Below are positions 1-8,327 of a stretch of DNA of 64,000 nucleotides, one piece after another. The DNA is from Streptomyces sindenensis (GTDB lineage Bacteria > Actinomycetota > Actinomycetes > Streptomycetales > Streptomycetaceae): NCBI RefSeq assembly GCF_014649035.1, contig NZ_BMSG01000013.1, positions 1 through 64,000 on the forward strand, written 5' to 3'. The stretch's first letter is position 1; every line of letters begins with the position of its first letter. The notes under the pieces were generated by a model. It searched no databases. It saw only the letters and a list, made by a program, of their open reading frames with translations, and was not told the origin of the DNA. The position numbers and the translations under genes were made by a program.

Positions 1-55
1 CTCGTCCGTTGCGCTCCACGGCCCATCACCCGATCGGTGGCCAACTCGAAGAAGC

Positions 56-607
56 TCACTGTACGCAGTGCTCCGGAGCACCGGCGGCGATGGCCGCGTC
101 CCGGACGACGCGGGCCGCTTCGGCGCTGCACCGCTGGGCGGAGGGGTGGAACGCGAAGATCACCGGATTACGGGTCTTCAGCGCCATCAGTGCCTTGAAG
201 ATCGTGGTCGAGGTCGGGTTGGTGACGGGCGTGACCGCGGCCACCACGCCCACCGGTTCGGCGATTTCGAGCATGTCCTCGATGTCGTCCCGGCCGATGA
301 CTCCGACGGTCTTCATGTGGGCCATGCTGTGCGTGACGTGCTCGCAGGCGAACATGTTCTTGGCGGCCTTGTCCTCGAAGACCCCGCGTCCTGTCTCCTC
401 GACCGCCAGACGGGCCAGCGCGGTGTGCTGGTCCAGGGCTGCGACCGACGCCTTCTTGACGATGTGGTCGACCTGTTCCTGGGTGAGGGCGTCGTAGTCG
501 GCGAGTGCTTTGAGGCCGTCCGTGACCAGACGGTCCACGGCGACCGCGGTGTCGGACGGGGCGTCGGTCCTGGCGCGGCCCTCGGTCCGTACGTCCTGTC
601 GGGTCAT
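56..607 (-). pseudogene. adhE: Truncated N-terminus of AdhE-type acetaldehyde-CoA dehydrogenase
   Basis: The 183 residues match the start of the CoA-acylating aldehyde dehydrogenase domain of bifunctional AdhE, which reduces acetyl-CoA to acetaldehyde and then ethanol. Visible family features are the helical N-terminus with QEQVDHIVKKAS, the GRGVFEDKAAKN stretch, and GVVAAVTPVTNPTSTT followed by the ARxVRDAAIAAGAPEHCVQ region. The start is ATG with GGAGG about 8 nt upstream. The frame stops at TGA just after CVQ, where full-length AdhE would continue for hundreds of residues and where the catalytic Cys has not yet been reached. An overlapping GTGA offers a new frame (VSFFELATDR...) running off the window edge, which does not look like the expected AdhE continuation. 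It is either a pseudogene or a rearranged gene; the left edge prevents a decision. The link to the pfl/nar genes (fermentation) is inference. Confidence 0.6.
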
Positions 608-772
608 GGTGGTGTGCCTCCGTTGTGAGGGGCCGCCGTGGTGTGCGGCGGTGCCGGCCAGGAGCGGTGCGACGGTGAACGGTCCCGCTCTCTGCCCTCA
701 CTCTCCTTCGGCGACGTCCTCTGCGGGAGGACCCGGAGGGCCCGCGTCGATGCCGTCCGGCCCGGCTCGGCA

Positions 773-786
773 GGGACCGTCGGCCC
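773..786. promoter_or_regulatory. DevR/OsdR-type box upstream of adhE fragment
   Basis: GGGACCGTCGGCCC fits GGGNC-N4-GNCCC, the geometry of the mycobacterial DevR box core. It lies 166 bp upstream of the AdhE start, in the gap between that gene and the CBS-domain gene. Assignment to the local response regulator is inference. Confidence 0.5.
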
Positions 787-826
787 AGGCCGCCCGAGCC
801 GCCGGCCGAGGCTTCTCGCCGGGCGC

Positions 827-1474
827 TCATGAACTCCCGGCGCGAGCCGGACCGGCCGGTGCCGCACAGTCGTCGATGCGGAAGCCCAGACCGTTCACCA
901 CGCCGACCACACCTTCGAGGCGCCAGGCGGCGTGGACGATCTCCGGTACCCGGGAACGCAGTTCCACCCGGCCCTCAAGAGTGATGACACCGTCGCGAAC
1001 GGAGACGAGGACCGTGTCGGACGGCAGTCCCTGCGCCGTGCCGACGATCTCCTCGGTCACCTCTCGGCGGATGTCCTCGTCCGCACGCAGGAAGACCCGG
1101 AGGAGGTCGCGGCGGGTGGCGATGCCGATCAGGCGGTCGGCCTCGTCCACCACGGGCAGCCGCTCGACACCGCGGCGCTCCATCAGCCGGGCGGCGTCCG
1201 GTACGGACTGCTCCGGGTGCACGGTGACGGCCGGGCTGGACATCACCTCCTGCGCGGTCACGGCCAGGGGCGGAGCGGAGCCTTCCCGGTACGCCTGGGC
1301 GCGTATCAGATCGCTTCCGGACAGCACACCGAGGACCTTGTCGTCGGCGTCGACCACCGGCAGGCCGCTGATCCGGTGGTGGTCGAGCAGTCGCACGACC
1401 TCCTTGAACGGTGTCGTCGGGCCGGCCTGCACGACGTCCCGTGTCATCACCTCACCAACAGTGCGAGAGGGCAT
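827..1474 (-). CDS. CBS-domain pair plus BON domain protein
   Basis: This 215-residue cytosolic protein has two CBS domains (about residues 8-60 and 70-125), each with the hydrophobic ISGLPVVDADDKVLGVLS or RLPVVDEADRLIGIATRRD core, followed by a BON domain (about 145-205). The BON domain shows SVRDGVITLEGRV and VVGVVNGLG. CBS pairs bind adenine nucleotides and act as energy or redox sensors; BON domains contact membranes or other proteins. There are no membrane segments or catalytic sites. The ATG start follows a GGAGGATC ribosome site. CBS proteins belong to the DosR regulon of mycobacteria, so a role in the hypoxia response is plausible. The specific ligand cannot be read from sequence. Confidence 0.9.
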   Translation of the reverse strand: MPSRTVGEVMTRDVVQAGPTTPFKEVVRLLDHHRISGLPVVDADDKVLGVLSGSDLIRAQAYREGSAPPLAVTAQEVMSSPAVTVHPEQSVPDAARLMERRGVERLPVVDEADRLIGIATRRDLLRVFLRADEDIRREVTEEIVGTAQGLPSDTVLVSVRDGVITLEGRVELRSRVPEIVHAAWRLEGVVGVVNGLGFRIDDCAAPAGPARAGSS

Positions 1475-1791
1475 GATGGATCCTCCTTCACGAGCATGGG
1501 CGAAGAGAGCCGGAGCCGGTGGCCGGCCGGGTTCTCACGGGCACCGAGGTGCCGGGCGACCCGGTGCTCCGCTGTCCGTGACCGTGCCGCCACGCCTCAA
1601 CACTGCCGCGCTCCGCAGTCACGGACCAGGGGCGTCCGGTCCTGGTGGGGAGGGCGGCCCGGCCCCGGCCACAGGGCCGAGGAGCCCCGTGTCCGGCTGC
1701 TGTCTGCTCCGCTCGGTCCCCTCCGGGGCGGGCCCGGTCGGCCCTCCCGGACGTGCCCCCGGCGCCCGGAACGGCGGACGGGAGACGTAGT
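1475..1791. other. 317-bp gap with two weak DevR-type sites
   Basis: No gene is seen here. Two near matches to GGGNC-N4-GNCCC occur, each with one mismatch: GGGGCGTCCGGTCC at 1629-1642 and GGCCCGGTCGGCCC at 1731-1744. They lie 155-270 bp upstream of the CBS gene. Both are weak and could be chance in such GC-rich DNA. Confidence 0.3.
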
Positions 1792-3066
1792 TCAGGCGGC
1801 CGTGCGGGGCTCGCGCTGCCCGCTGGCGCGGGATTTCCCCGCACCGTCCGGGGACGGGGCGTGGACGGCGGTGAGAGTGAAGGCCAGAGCCCCGGCGGAC
1901 ACGGTCGCGAGCAGGACGAGGCCCATCGCGTACGAATCGAACAGCCCGAACAGCGACCCCATCACCAGCGGTGGCAGGAATCCGCCCAGTCCGCCCGCGG
2001 CGCCGACCACTCCGGTCACCGAGCCGACCTGGTCGGCCGGGGTGCGCAGGGCCACCAGGGCGAAGGCCGCTCCGCTGCCGGCGCCGAGCGCGGCGGCCAT
2101 GGCCAGGAAGGCGAGGGTGCCCACGGGTGCCAGGGCGGGGGTGAACGCCTGCGTGGCAGCACCGGCCACGACCGTGGCCAGCGAGCCCGCCAGCACACGG
2201 ACCGGGCCGATCCGGTCGGACAGCCAGCCACCGAACGGGCGCATCGCCACCGCGAGGACAACGAACCCGGCCATGCGGTTCGCCGCGTCGGCCTGGGCGA
2301 GGCCGTAGCCGGTCTTGAGGTACGTCGGCAGGTAGACGGAGAAGGCCACGTAGCCGCCGAACGCAACCGCGTACAGTGCGGACGCCTGCCAGGTGATGGG
2401 CAGTCGGAGGGCGGCGGACAGGCGGCTTGCGGCCGACTCGGTCGGCGCGGTCCGGCCGGGCGCGTCACGGAGCAGGAGAGCGGCGGCGGCGGCGTACGCC
2501 GCGAGAACCGCCGCGGTGAGCAGGAACGGCGTGGACATGCTGCCCGCGTCGACCAGCTTCACCGTGGTCAGGGCGCTGATGGCGGTGCCGCCCATACCCG
2601 CGCCGAAGACTCCGATGGCGAGGCCGCGCCGCTCGGGCGGGAACCAGGCGTTGACGAGCGGAACGCCGACAGCGAAGGCGGTGCCGCCGATACCGAGGAA
2701 GAACCCGCCGACGAGCAGGGCGCCGAGTGAGGAGTGTCCGGCCAGGCCGAGGTGGAGCACCGGCACGATGGTGGCCGCGGACACGATGGGGAACATGACC
2801 CGTCCGCCGAATCGGTCGGTCAGCGCGCCGGCCGGGATCCGGCCCAGAGAACCGACGACGACCGGCACCGCCACCAGCAGCGACTGCTCGAACGACGACA
2901 GGTCGAGCCCGTCCTTGAATCGCGGGCCGAGCGGGCTGAGCAGCGCCCAGGCCCAGAAGTTGACCGCGAAACCGGCGGTGGCCAGGGCCAGCATCAGCCA
3001 GGCCCGGCCGGGCACCGGCGCACCCGGCCCCGTCCTGCCGCTGTCCGCCATCGAAACCTTGATCAT
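1792..3066 (-). CDS. narK: NarK-type nitrate/nitrite MFS transporter
   Basis: This is a 424-residue, 12-helix major facilitator protein, matching nitrate uptake or nitrate/nitrite exchange transporters of the NarK family. The first helix carries NFWAWALLSPLGPRF, typical of NarK/NarU/NasA. The loop after helix 2 has GRIPAGALTDRFGGR (the MFS loop motif), and nitrate-signature-like glycine-rich segments follow (GVFGAGMGGTAISA; GVVGAAGGLGGFLPP). A longer frame exists upstream, but I choose the ATG encoding MIKVSMADSG because AGAGGCGG precedes it by about 8 nt and the extra 60 residues are Pro/Arg-rich and family-atypical. It should supply nitrate to NarG, or export nitrite, on the cytoplasmic face. 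Two DevR-type boxes lie upstream, shared with the divergent PNPOx-like gene. Confidence 0.9.
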   Translation of the reverse strand: MIKVSMADSGRTGPGAPVPGRAWLMLALATAGFAVNFWAWALLSPLGPRFKDGLDLSSFEQSLLVAVPVVVGSLGRIPAGALTDRFGGRVMFPIVSAATIVPVLHLGLAGHSSLGALLVGGFFLGIGGTAFAVGVPLVNAWFPPERRGLAIGVFGAGMGGTAISALTTVKLVDAGSMSTPFLLTAAVLAAYAAAAALLLRDAPGRTAPTESAASRLSAALRLPITWQASALYAVAFGGYVAFSVYLPTYLKTGYGLAQADAANRMAGFVVLAVAMRPFGGWLSDRIGPVRVLAGSLATVVAGAATQAFTPALAPVGTLAFLAMAAALGAGSGAAFALVALRTPADQVGSVTGVVGAAGGLGGFLPPLVMGSLFGLFDSYAMGLVLLATVSAGALAFTLTAVHAPSPDGAGKSRASGQREPRTAA

Positions 3067-3180
3067 GCTGTCCGCCTCTGCCCCTCTGTATGGTGCCGCG
3101 ACACGGTGATCCGCAGGTCTTCCGCCTGCGGATCGGCGACTGCTCAGCCACTGTCGTCCTCGGGGCGCGGGGGGTGGCAT

Positions 3181-3194
3181 GGGCCAAGGGGCCC
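3181..3194. promoter_or_regulatory. DevR/OsdR-type box upstream of narK
   Basis: GGGCCAAGGGGCCC is a full match to GGGNC-N4-GNCCC, about 115 bp upstream of the NarK start in the divergent narK/PNPOx promoter region. Confidence 0.5.
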
Positions 3195-3321
3195 TGCCGA
3201 GAGGCTGAGGGTCCTCCATCGAATCCGGCCGGCTCCCCTTCGCCATGGCGTCCCGATTCGCTCACCCGACGACTCGGCCGGAGCGGTGTACACGGCCGCC
3301 CGCTGCCAGGAACCGCAGATA

Positions 3322-3335
3322 GGGCCGACCGGCCC
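3322..3335. promoter_or_regulatory. DevR/OsdR-type box upstream of PNPOx-like gene
   Basis: GGGCCGACCGGCCC, with an extra A/T pair outside, is one of the best boxes in the window. The same 14-mer occurs upstream of the response regulator gene at 17218. It lies 36 bp before the ATG of the PNPOx-like gene. Confidence 0.6.
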
Positions 3336-3371
3336 TACCCGGCGTCGCAGCGCGGCGCGGAGGATGGTGGG

Positions 3372-3794
3372 ATGCTCGAGAACGACGCCATCCGCATTCT
3401 CGACCGGCTGGAATGCCTTCGTCTGCTCGCCGAAGTGCCGCTCGGCCGGGTCGTGTACACCCGGCAGGCGCTGCCCGCGGTCCTCCCGGTCAACTTCGCC
3501 CTGGACGAGGACGACTCCGTAGTGCTGTACACCTCGGCGGTCTCCGACCTCGTGCAGGCCATCGACGGTGCCGTGGTCGCCTTCGAGGCGGACGAGTTCA
3601 GTGCGGCGACCCGGTCGGGCTGGAGCGTCGTCGTCACCGGCCGGGCCGGCGTGGTGGCCGAGCCCGCCGAGCGCGAACGGCTCTCGCAGTCCGGCCCGCG
3701 TTCCTGGATGCCCGTACGTGACGGGGTCTTCGTGCGTATCGAGTCCGAGTTGGTCACGGGCCGCGAGATCACGGGCACACGCACCACCGGATGA
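3372..3794 (+). CDS. PNPOx-like split-barrel flavin/F420-binding family protein
   Basis: This 140-residue protein has the pyridoxamine 5'-phosphate oxidase-like split barrel seen in Streptomyces and mycobacterial hypoxia regulons. It begins LECLRLLAEVPLGRVVYT, the usual opening in which the residues after Leu-x-x-x-x-x-GR start the barrel. Next come LPAVLPVNFALDEDDSVVLYTS and SGWSVVVTGRA, both barrel strands. Members bind FMN, F420 or haem, and several reduce quinones or nitro compounds; the cofactor here cannot be decided. The ATG is preceded by GGAGG at about 9 nt. A longer frame upstream exists but would run through the DevR-type box, so it was not used. It converges on the Acg-like nitroreductase gene. 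Confidence 0.85.
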   Translation: MLENDAIRILDRLECLRLLAEVPLGRVVYTRQALPAVLPVNFALDEDDSVVLYTSAVSDLVQAIDGAVVAFEADEFSAATRSGWSVVVTGRAGVVAEPAERERLSQSGPRSWMPVRDGVFVRIESELVTGREITGTRTTG

Positions 3795-3816
3795 GCGGGC
3801 GTCTCCGCATGCCGCT

Positions 3817-3879
3817 CCGGTCCGCAGTGCCGGCCGGACACGGTCAGGCCGGTCCGCAGTGGCGACCGGACGCGGTCAG
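3817..3879. repeat. Tandem imperfect repeat, 32-bp period
   Basis: Two copies of a unit beginning CCGGTCCGCAGT and ending CGGTCAG follow each other with a few differences between the convergent PNPOx-like and nitroreductase genes. The second copy includes the stop codon of the nitroreductase. It probably arose by slippage; a role in termination is possible but not shown. Confidence 0.5.
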
Positions 3880-4892
3880 CCGGATGAGGCGGCCCCCTCA
3901 CCGGGAACCGCCGCCCCGGGCGTCGGGGACGATGCGGCGTACGCGGCCGCGCGCGGGGTGCGACCGCCCTCGGGGCCGTACCCGAACCGGATCAGCAGCT
4001 GCGGGCACCGCTGCTGCGCACCGGCGACCGCCGCCCGCAGATCCATCCACTCCATCGCCTGGTGCAGTATCGAGGTGCGTACTCCGTACGAGGTCGCCGT
4101 GAGCAGCACGTGCTGCAGCGCCTGGCCCGCCCGCAGCCAGTCCTCCCGCCGGTCCCGCGCGGTCCACAACAGGGCCACCTGCGCGTGGCGTTCGAAGTGC
4201 AGGGCAGGAAGACGCGGCACGGGCAGCCGGCCGGTGAAGTCCCGCATCGGCATCCGGCCGGACGCGTCCAGGGCCCCCACCGCGGTGACGGGGATGCCGT
4301 ACCCGGAGTCGATTCCCGGGGCGGTGAGGCAGCTGTGCGCCTCCGCCGTGCGGCCGGGGTGGGAGGCGTTGCGGGCCTCGCCCGCCCGGGTCAACCGCAG
4401 CAGACGCCTGGTCCCCATGATGTCGGGGACCTCAAGGCGCGCGCCCTGCGTACGGGCCGCGGCGGTCATCTCCGTCACGATCGTCTCGGGCACGGGGCGG
4501 CCGGTGAACGGCATCCGGCTGCTGTGACGCCGTTCGACGGCCTCGTACAGCCACCGCAGGGACGGGGGGCCTTCCCCGCCGGCCCCGGCCAGGTGCACGG
4601 TGGCCAGCAGCTCGGGGTCGGCCTCGGCGGGCAGCAGCCGGACGACGGGCACCCACCCCAGGTGCGCCGCGGCCACTCGGAGATTGAAGACGGCCGCGCC
4701 CACGGAGAGATGGCGGGCACGCAGGTCGGGATCGGTCATCGGAAGCCGCCGTCCGGCGGCACGGACTTCGACCGACCCGTTGCCCGCGTCCAGGCCGAAC
4801 CGCCAGGGCTGCGTGTTGTGGATCGAGGGCGCTGCCACCGCCGCGGCCAGCAGGGTCTGGACGGCTGCGGCATCGATGTCCCGGGTCCTCAT
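3876..4892 (-). CDS. Acg-family nitroreductase-fold protein
   Basis: This 338-residue protein resembles mycobacterial Acg (Rv2032), a DosR-regulated nitroreductase-fold protein thought to sequester FMN. The start has AAVAAPSIHNTQPWRF, the typical FMN-phosphate-contacting opening of the fold. A second half-domain (VERRHSSRMPFTGRPV; DWLRAGQALQHVLLTATSYGVRTS) matches the two-lobed Acg architecture, and the C-terminus has PQLLIRFGYG. It is cytosolic. ATG is preceded by AAGGAGA. Location beside PNPOx-like and flavohaemoglobin genes suggests flavin handling or nitrosative-stress protection. Whether it turns over nitro compounds is unknown. Confidence 0.85.
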   Translation of the reverse strand: MRTRDIDAAAVQTLLAAAVAAPSIHNTQPWRFGLDAGNGSVEVRAAGRRLPMTDPDLRARHLSVGAAVFNLRVAAAHLGWVPVVRLLPAEADPELLATVHLAGAGGEGPPSLRWLYEAVERRHSSRMPFTGRPVPETIVTEMTAAARTQGARLEVPDIMGTRRLLRLTRAGEARNASHPGRTAEAHSCLTAPGIDSGYGIPVTAVGALDASGRMPMRDFTGRLPVPRLPALHFERHAQVALLWTARDRREDWLRAGQALQHVLLTATSYGVRTSILHQAMEWMDLRAAVAGAQQRCPQLLIRFGYGPEGGRTPRAAAYAASSPTPGAAVPGEGAASSG

Positions 4893-5243
4893 GGCGACTC
4901 TCCTTCACAAGCTCTCGCGTGCCGCCCACCCCCCCCTGCGACACCATGCCCGCTCGCGGGAGGGTTGGGCGGCCCCTCTCCGCCCGCCACATGGCCCCGA
5001 ACCGAGGTCCGCGAGGCCCGGGGGAGGGGGCCGGGGGGGGAGGAGGGGAGGGACCGACGAGTTGAACCCGGAGCGAGAGGGGGTGCGGAGGGCCGGGGTG
5101 CTCAGGAGAAGGGCTTGTGCAGGCGGCTCGTCGAGCGGACCGGTGGCCGAGGAGGGGATCGCTCCTCACCGCCGCCGGGGCAGTCCGCACCGCCCTTGCC
5201 GCGGACGAGGTCGCCCGGCCCCACGCCCTCGTGTCGTCCGCGC
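4893..5243. other. 351-bp G-rich gap without a gene
   Basis: The gap between the Acg-like and flavohaemoglobin genes holds no convincing reading frame. Its main feature is a run of G tracts on the + strand at about 5020-5052 (G5, G5, G8, G4, G3 separated by 1-4 nt), a canonical G-quadruplex pattern. One weak DevR-type site, AGGTCGCCCGGCCC (5208-5221), lies too far from any start to weigh much. Confidence 0.5.
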
Positions 5244-6449
5244 TCAGCCTTCCGTGTGGGCCAGCCAGAGATCGGGGCCGAAGACCTCGTAGCGGATGTG
5301 GCGCGCCGGAACCCCCGAGTCGAGCAGTTGTGCCCTGACGGCCCGCATGAAGGGCAGCGAGCCGCAGAGGTAGACATCAGTGCCGTCGGGCAGCTCCAGT
5401 TCCCTGAGGTCCATCAGACCGCAGTGGGCGCCGGGCTCGGCGGCAGCGTTCTGCTCGTACCAGAACTCCGCCCGGGCAGCGGGCAGGCGGCCCACCAGGC
5501 GGCGGGTGTCCGAGCGGAGGGCGTGGTCCGCCGGCGAACGATCCGCGTGCAGCACCGTGACCGGGCGGGTGGCTCCGGTCGCCGCAAGGTGTTCGAGCAT
5601 GCCGACCATCGGGGTGCAGCCGATGCCGGCCGAGACCAGCAGCAGGGGACTGTCGGCCTCGTCGAGGACCACATCGCCGAACGGAGCGGACAGGGTGAGC
5701 GCGTCACCGGCCCCGACGGTGCGGTGCAACTGGTTCGAAACCTCGCCCTCGGGCGCGTCGGACAGGCTCGCCACCCGTTTGACGGTGACCCGGCGGAGTC
5801 GGCCGCCGGGGGCGCCCGACAGGCTGTACTGGCGCACCTGGTGCACGCCGTCGGGCATCCGCACCCTGACGCTGACGTACTGGCCGGCGCGGGCGGGCGG
5901 CACGGGATCCTCGTCGGCCGGGCGCAGCAGGAAGGACACCACGTCGGGGGTCTCCTCACGCCGTTCCACCACCGTCCACTTCCGCCACGGGTTGCGGGGG
6001 TCGACCTGCGCCTGCTGGTAGAGACGGGCCTCCTGGGCGATCAGGGCGCCGGCCATGAGCCAGTACACCTCGTCCCAGGCGGCGGCCACCTGCGGCGTGA
6101 CCGCTTCGCCGAGAACCTCCGCGATGGCGCGGAAGAGGTACTTGTGGACGATCGTGTACTGGTCCTCGGTCACACCGAGCGCCGCGTGCTTGTGGGCGAT
6201 CCGGGAAAGCAGGACGTCCGGCCTGTTCTCGGGATCGGCGAGCAGTGCCTGCGCGAAGGCGGCGATGGAACCGGCAAGAGCACGGCGCTGACCGCCGGTG
6301 GCCTGGTTGCCGCGGTTGAACAGTCCGTCCAGCAGGTCGGGCTGCTCGGCGAACATGGTGCCGTAGAACCGAGCCGTGATCTCGCCCAGCGCTCCGCCGA
6401 CGGCGGGCAGGGTGGCGCGGACGACGGCGGCCGAATCGGGCGAAAGCAT
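5244..6449 (-). CDS. hmp: Flavohaemoglobin (nitric oxide dioxygenase)
   Basis: This 401-residue protein converts NO and O2 to nitrate using NAD(P)H. Residues 1-140 form the globin domain, with the F-helix region SRIAHKHAALGV containing the proximal His and YTIVHKYLF after it. A ferredoxin-reductase-like FAD domain follows, with RQYSLSGAP as the flavin-binding motif. The NAD domain has LLVSAGIGCTPMVGML and ends with the typical YEVFGPDLWLAHTEG. The frame extends 120 residues further upstream, but MLSPDSAAVVRATLP matches family starts and has GGAG 8 nt before it. It should detoxify NO made during nitrate respiration by the adjacent nar operon. A DevR-type box lies 73 bp upstream. Confidence 0.95.
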   Translation of the reverse strand: MLSPDSAAVVRATLPAVGGALGEITARFYGTMFAEQPDLLDGLFNRGNQATGGQRRALAGSIAAFAQALLADPENRPDVLLSRIAHKHAALGVTEDQYTIVHKYLFRAIAEVLGEAVTPQVAAAWDEVYWLMAGALIAQEARLYQQAQVDPRNPWRKWTVVERREETPDVVSFLLRPADEDPVPPARAGQYVSVRVRMPDGVHQVRQYSLSGAPGGRLRRVTVKRVASLSDAPEGEVSNQLHRTVGAGDALTLSAPFGDVVLDEADSPLLLVSAGIGCTPMVGMLEHLAATGATRPVTVLHADRSPADHALRSDTRRLVGRLPAARAEFWYEQNAAAEPGAHCGLMDLRELELPDGTDVYLCGSLPFMRAVRAQLLDSGVPARHIRYEVFGPDLWLAHTEG

Positions 6450-6521
6450 GGGTCTCCTCGGCGAGGTGGCGTGCGGGGGAACTGTGCTCACCATCCTGGC
6501 GGCCCGGGTACCGGGCCGGAT

Positions 6522-6535
6522 GGGCCGATCGGCCT
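6522..6535. promoter_or_regulatory. DevR/OsdR-type box upstream of hmp
   Basis: GGGCCGATCGGCCT fits GGGNC-N4-GNCCC with one mismatch at the last base. It directly follows a partial second copy (6513-6526) and a near-perfect 17-nt palindrome, GGCCCGGGTACCGGGCC, at 6501-6517. Confidence 0.5.
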
Positions 6536-6765
6536 TCTCCGCGGGTCCGACCGGCTCGGGTGCAGCTCGCCGTCCGGCGACGGACCCGCCGGCCGGGTCG
6601 CGCGAGCGCGGAGGTCCTGCCGCCCCTTGTCCGGAACGCGCCGTGCCGTGCGTGCGTACCCGGTCACCGGGACCGGAACGCGGCACGGCCGGCGCGTCAT
6701 CGGCGTAATCGGCGTACAGCGGCAGGATGTTGTCGGGGCGAGCGCGGGCCGGTGCTTCGCTCCGC

Positions 6766-7533
6766 TCACCGGGAGCCGGAGACCGACCGCCGTCGGCCCG
6801 GGGCCGCACTCGGCGCGGCCCGCCTCCGGTAGACGAGATACGGCCGGACGAGGTAGCCGACCGGGGCGCTCCACACGTGCACCAGCCGGGTGAACGGCCA
6901 GGCCGCGAAGAGCAGGAAGGCGGTCAGGGCGTGCAGTTGGAACAGCAGGGGCGCCCCGATCATCGCCTCGGGCTGCGGCTGGAGGACGAACAGACCGCGG
7001 AACCACACGGAGACGGTGGAGCGGTAGTCGTAGCCGGCGCCGAAGACGTTGTGGGCGGCGGTGGCGGTGATGCCGAGCAGGACGGTCGCCGACAGCAGGG
7101 GGAAGAGGAGCTTGTCGCTGCGGTCGGTGCCGAGGCGGACCGTGCGGTTCAGCAGCCGACGGGCGCACAGCATGCCGAGCCCGGCGATCATGGCGACGCC
7201 CGCCACCGAGCCCGCCCAGACGGCGGTGGTGTGGTAGGCGTGCTCGGATATGCCGACGGCCTCGGTCCACGAGCCGGGGACGGCGAGTCCCACGACATGG
7301 CCGGCGATCACCATGAAGGCGCCGAGGTGGAACAGCGGGCTGCCCCAGCGCAGCCAGCGGTGTTCGAGGAGCTGGCTGGTGCGCGTGGTCCAGCCGAACT
7401 GGTCCTGGCGGTAGCGCCACACGTGCCCGACGACGAACACCGAGAGGCAGACGTAGGGGACGGCGACCCACAGCAGGAGGTCGGTGCCGCTCACCGCCGC
7501 TGCGGCCGGCGGGGAGAGGAATGCGGCGTTCAT
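6766..7533 (-). CDS. narI: Respiratory nitrate reductase gamma subunit (cytochrome b)
   Basis: This 255-residue membrane protein with five predicted helices passes quinol electrons to NarH. Haem-ligand histidines lie in the expected helices: VGHVWRYR near helix 1-2, HLGAFMVIAGHVVG in helix 2, and LHALTAFLLFAAWPFTRLVHVW in the last helix. The N-terminus (LLLWVAVPYVCLSVFVVGHVWRYRxDQFGWT) is characteristic of NarI. Its ATG overlaps the narJ stop as ATGA, so translation is probably coupled. The C-terminal tail is Arg/Ser-rich and cytoplasmic. It is the last gene of the nar operon. Confidence 0.95.
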   Translation of the reverse strand: MNAAFLSPPAAAAVSGTDLLLWVAVPYVCLSVFVVGHVWRYRQDQFGWTTRTSQLLEHRWLRWGSPLFHLGAFMVIAGHVVGLAVPGSWTEAVGISEHAYHTTAVWAGSVAGVAMIAGLGMLCARRLLNRTVRLGTDRSDKLLFPLLSATVLLGITATAAHNVFGAGYDYRSTVSVWFRGLFVLQPQPEAMIGAPLLFQLHALTAFLLFAAWPFTRLVHVWSAPVGYLVRPYLVYRRRAAPSAAPGRRRSVSGSR

Positions 7534-8327
7534 CGGGTGCCTTCCCTGCGGGTGGTGGTCGGATCGGCGGGCGGCACCCGGGTCGGCGGAGCGGCCATCG
7601 GCGGCACGAAGGTCCCCGGAGGAGCGAACTCTCCCTCCCCGTACGTACCGTAGGGATCGAGGCCGACCTCCTCCTCCGGCGGCCCCTCGGCGACGAGCCG
7701 GGCCACCGCCGCGCGGTCCGCGTCGGTGGGCGGCGGCAACAGGGTGAGCAGCGCGGCCATGACGTGCCGGTACGGCGAGTGCGCGTCGGTCAGTGCCCGG
7801 TGGATGAGCTCCAGCCCCCGCCGGTGCTGGCGCAGCGGTGCTTCGCCGCCGCCCGGGCCCATCAGAGCGGCGAACTCCAGCACGACCGGAAGGTGGTCGG
7901 GCAGTTCACCCCCTTCGATGTCCCAGCCGGCGGCGCGGTAGCGCTGGTTCAGCGTGAGCAGGGCCATGCCGCGGCGGCGGGTGTCGCCGTGCAGGTAGTA
8001 GGTGAGGTAGAGACTGCTCCTGCGGCGCAGGTCGAACGTCTCGACGTAGTGCTGCTCGACGGCGTCCGCCTCCTGGCCCGTGAGCCAGGTGGTGAAAGCG
8101 GCCAGATGAGCGGCGGCGGGCGACGGCGGCAGCGCCTCGATGACGCCGGCCGACGGTTGTGCGAATGCGGTGAGTTCGGCGTCCGGATACTGAAGCAGCA
8201 GCGAGCAGAGCCGCAGCAGCAGGGCGCGCTCCTCCCTCTCCTCGGCTGTGAGCCGGGCCGGGCGGCGGACGGCCGCCCGGACGCGGGTGCGGACGAGGGC
8301 GGGAATGCTTGCGGGCAGCGGGCTCAC
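7530..8327 (-). CDS. narJ: Nitrate reductase molybdenum cofactor assembly chaperone
   Basis: This 265-residue cytosolic TorD-like chaperone inserts the Mo cofactor into NarG before the complex docks on NarI; it is not part of the final enzyme. Family features are LLRLCSLLLQYPDAEL, YVETFDLRRRSSLYLTYYLHGDTRRRGMALL and LPDHLPVVLEFAAL. The C-terminal 60 residues (GPPEEEVGLDPYGTYGEGEF and a Pro-rich tail) are typical of actinobacterial NarJ. Both its ends overlap neighbours by ATGA, consistent with a tightly coupled operon. Confidence 0.95.
   Translation of the reverse strand: MSPLPASIPALVRTRVRAAVRRPARLTAEEREERALLLRLCSLLLQYPDAELTAFAQPSAGVIEALPPSPAAAHLAAFTTWLTGQEADAVEQHYVETFDLRRRSSLYLTYYLHGDTRRRGMALLTLNQRYRAAGWDIEGGELPDHLPVVLEFAALMGPGGGEAPLRQHRRGLELIHRALTDAHSPYRHVMAALLTLLPPPTDADRAAVARLVAEGPPEEEVGLDPYGTYGEGEFAPPGTFVPPMAAPPTRVPPADPTTTRREGTR

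Noticed and set aside
5208..5221. Weak DevR-type site between hmp and the Acg-like gene
   Set aside because: It has a mismatch and lies about 315 bp from the nearest possible start, and expected chance frequency is high.
4062..6893. 943-residue + strand frame across acg-like and hmp genes
   Set aside because: The product is Gly/Arg-rich with no domain; both minus-strand genes have clear motifs and ribosome sites.
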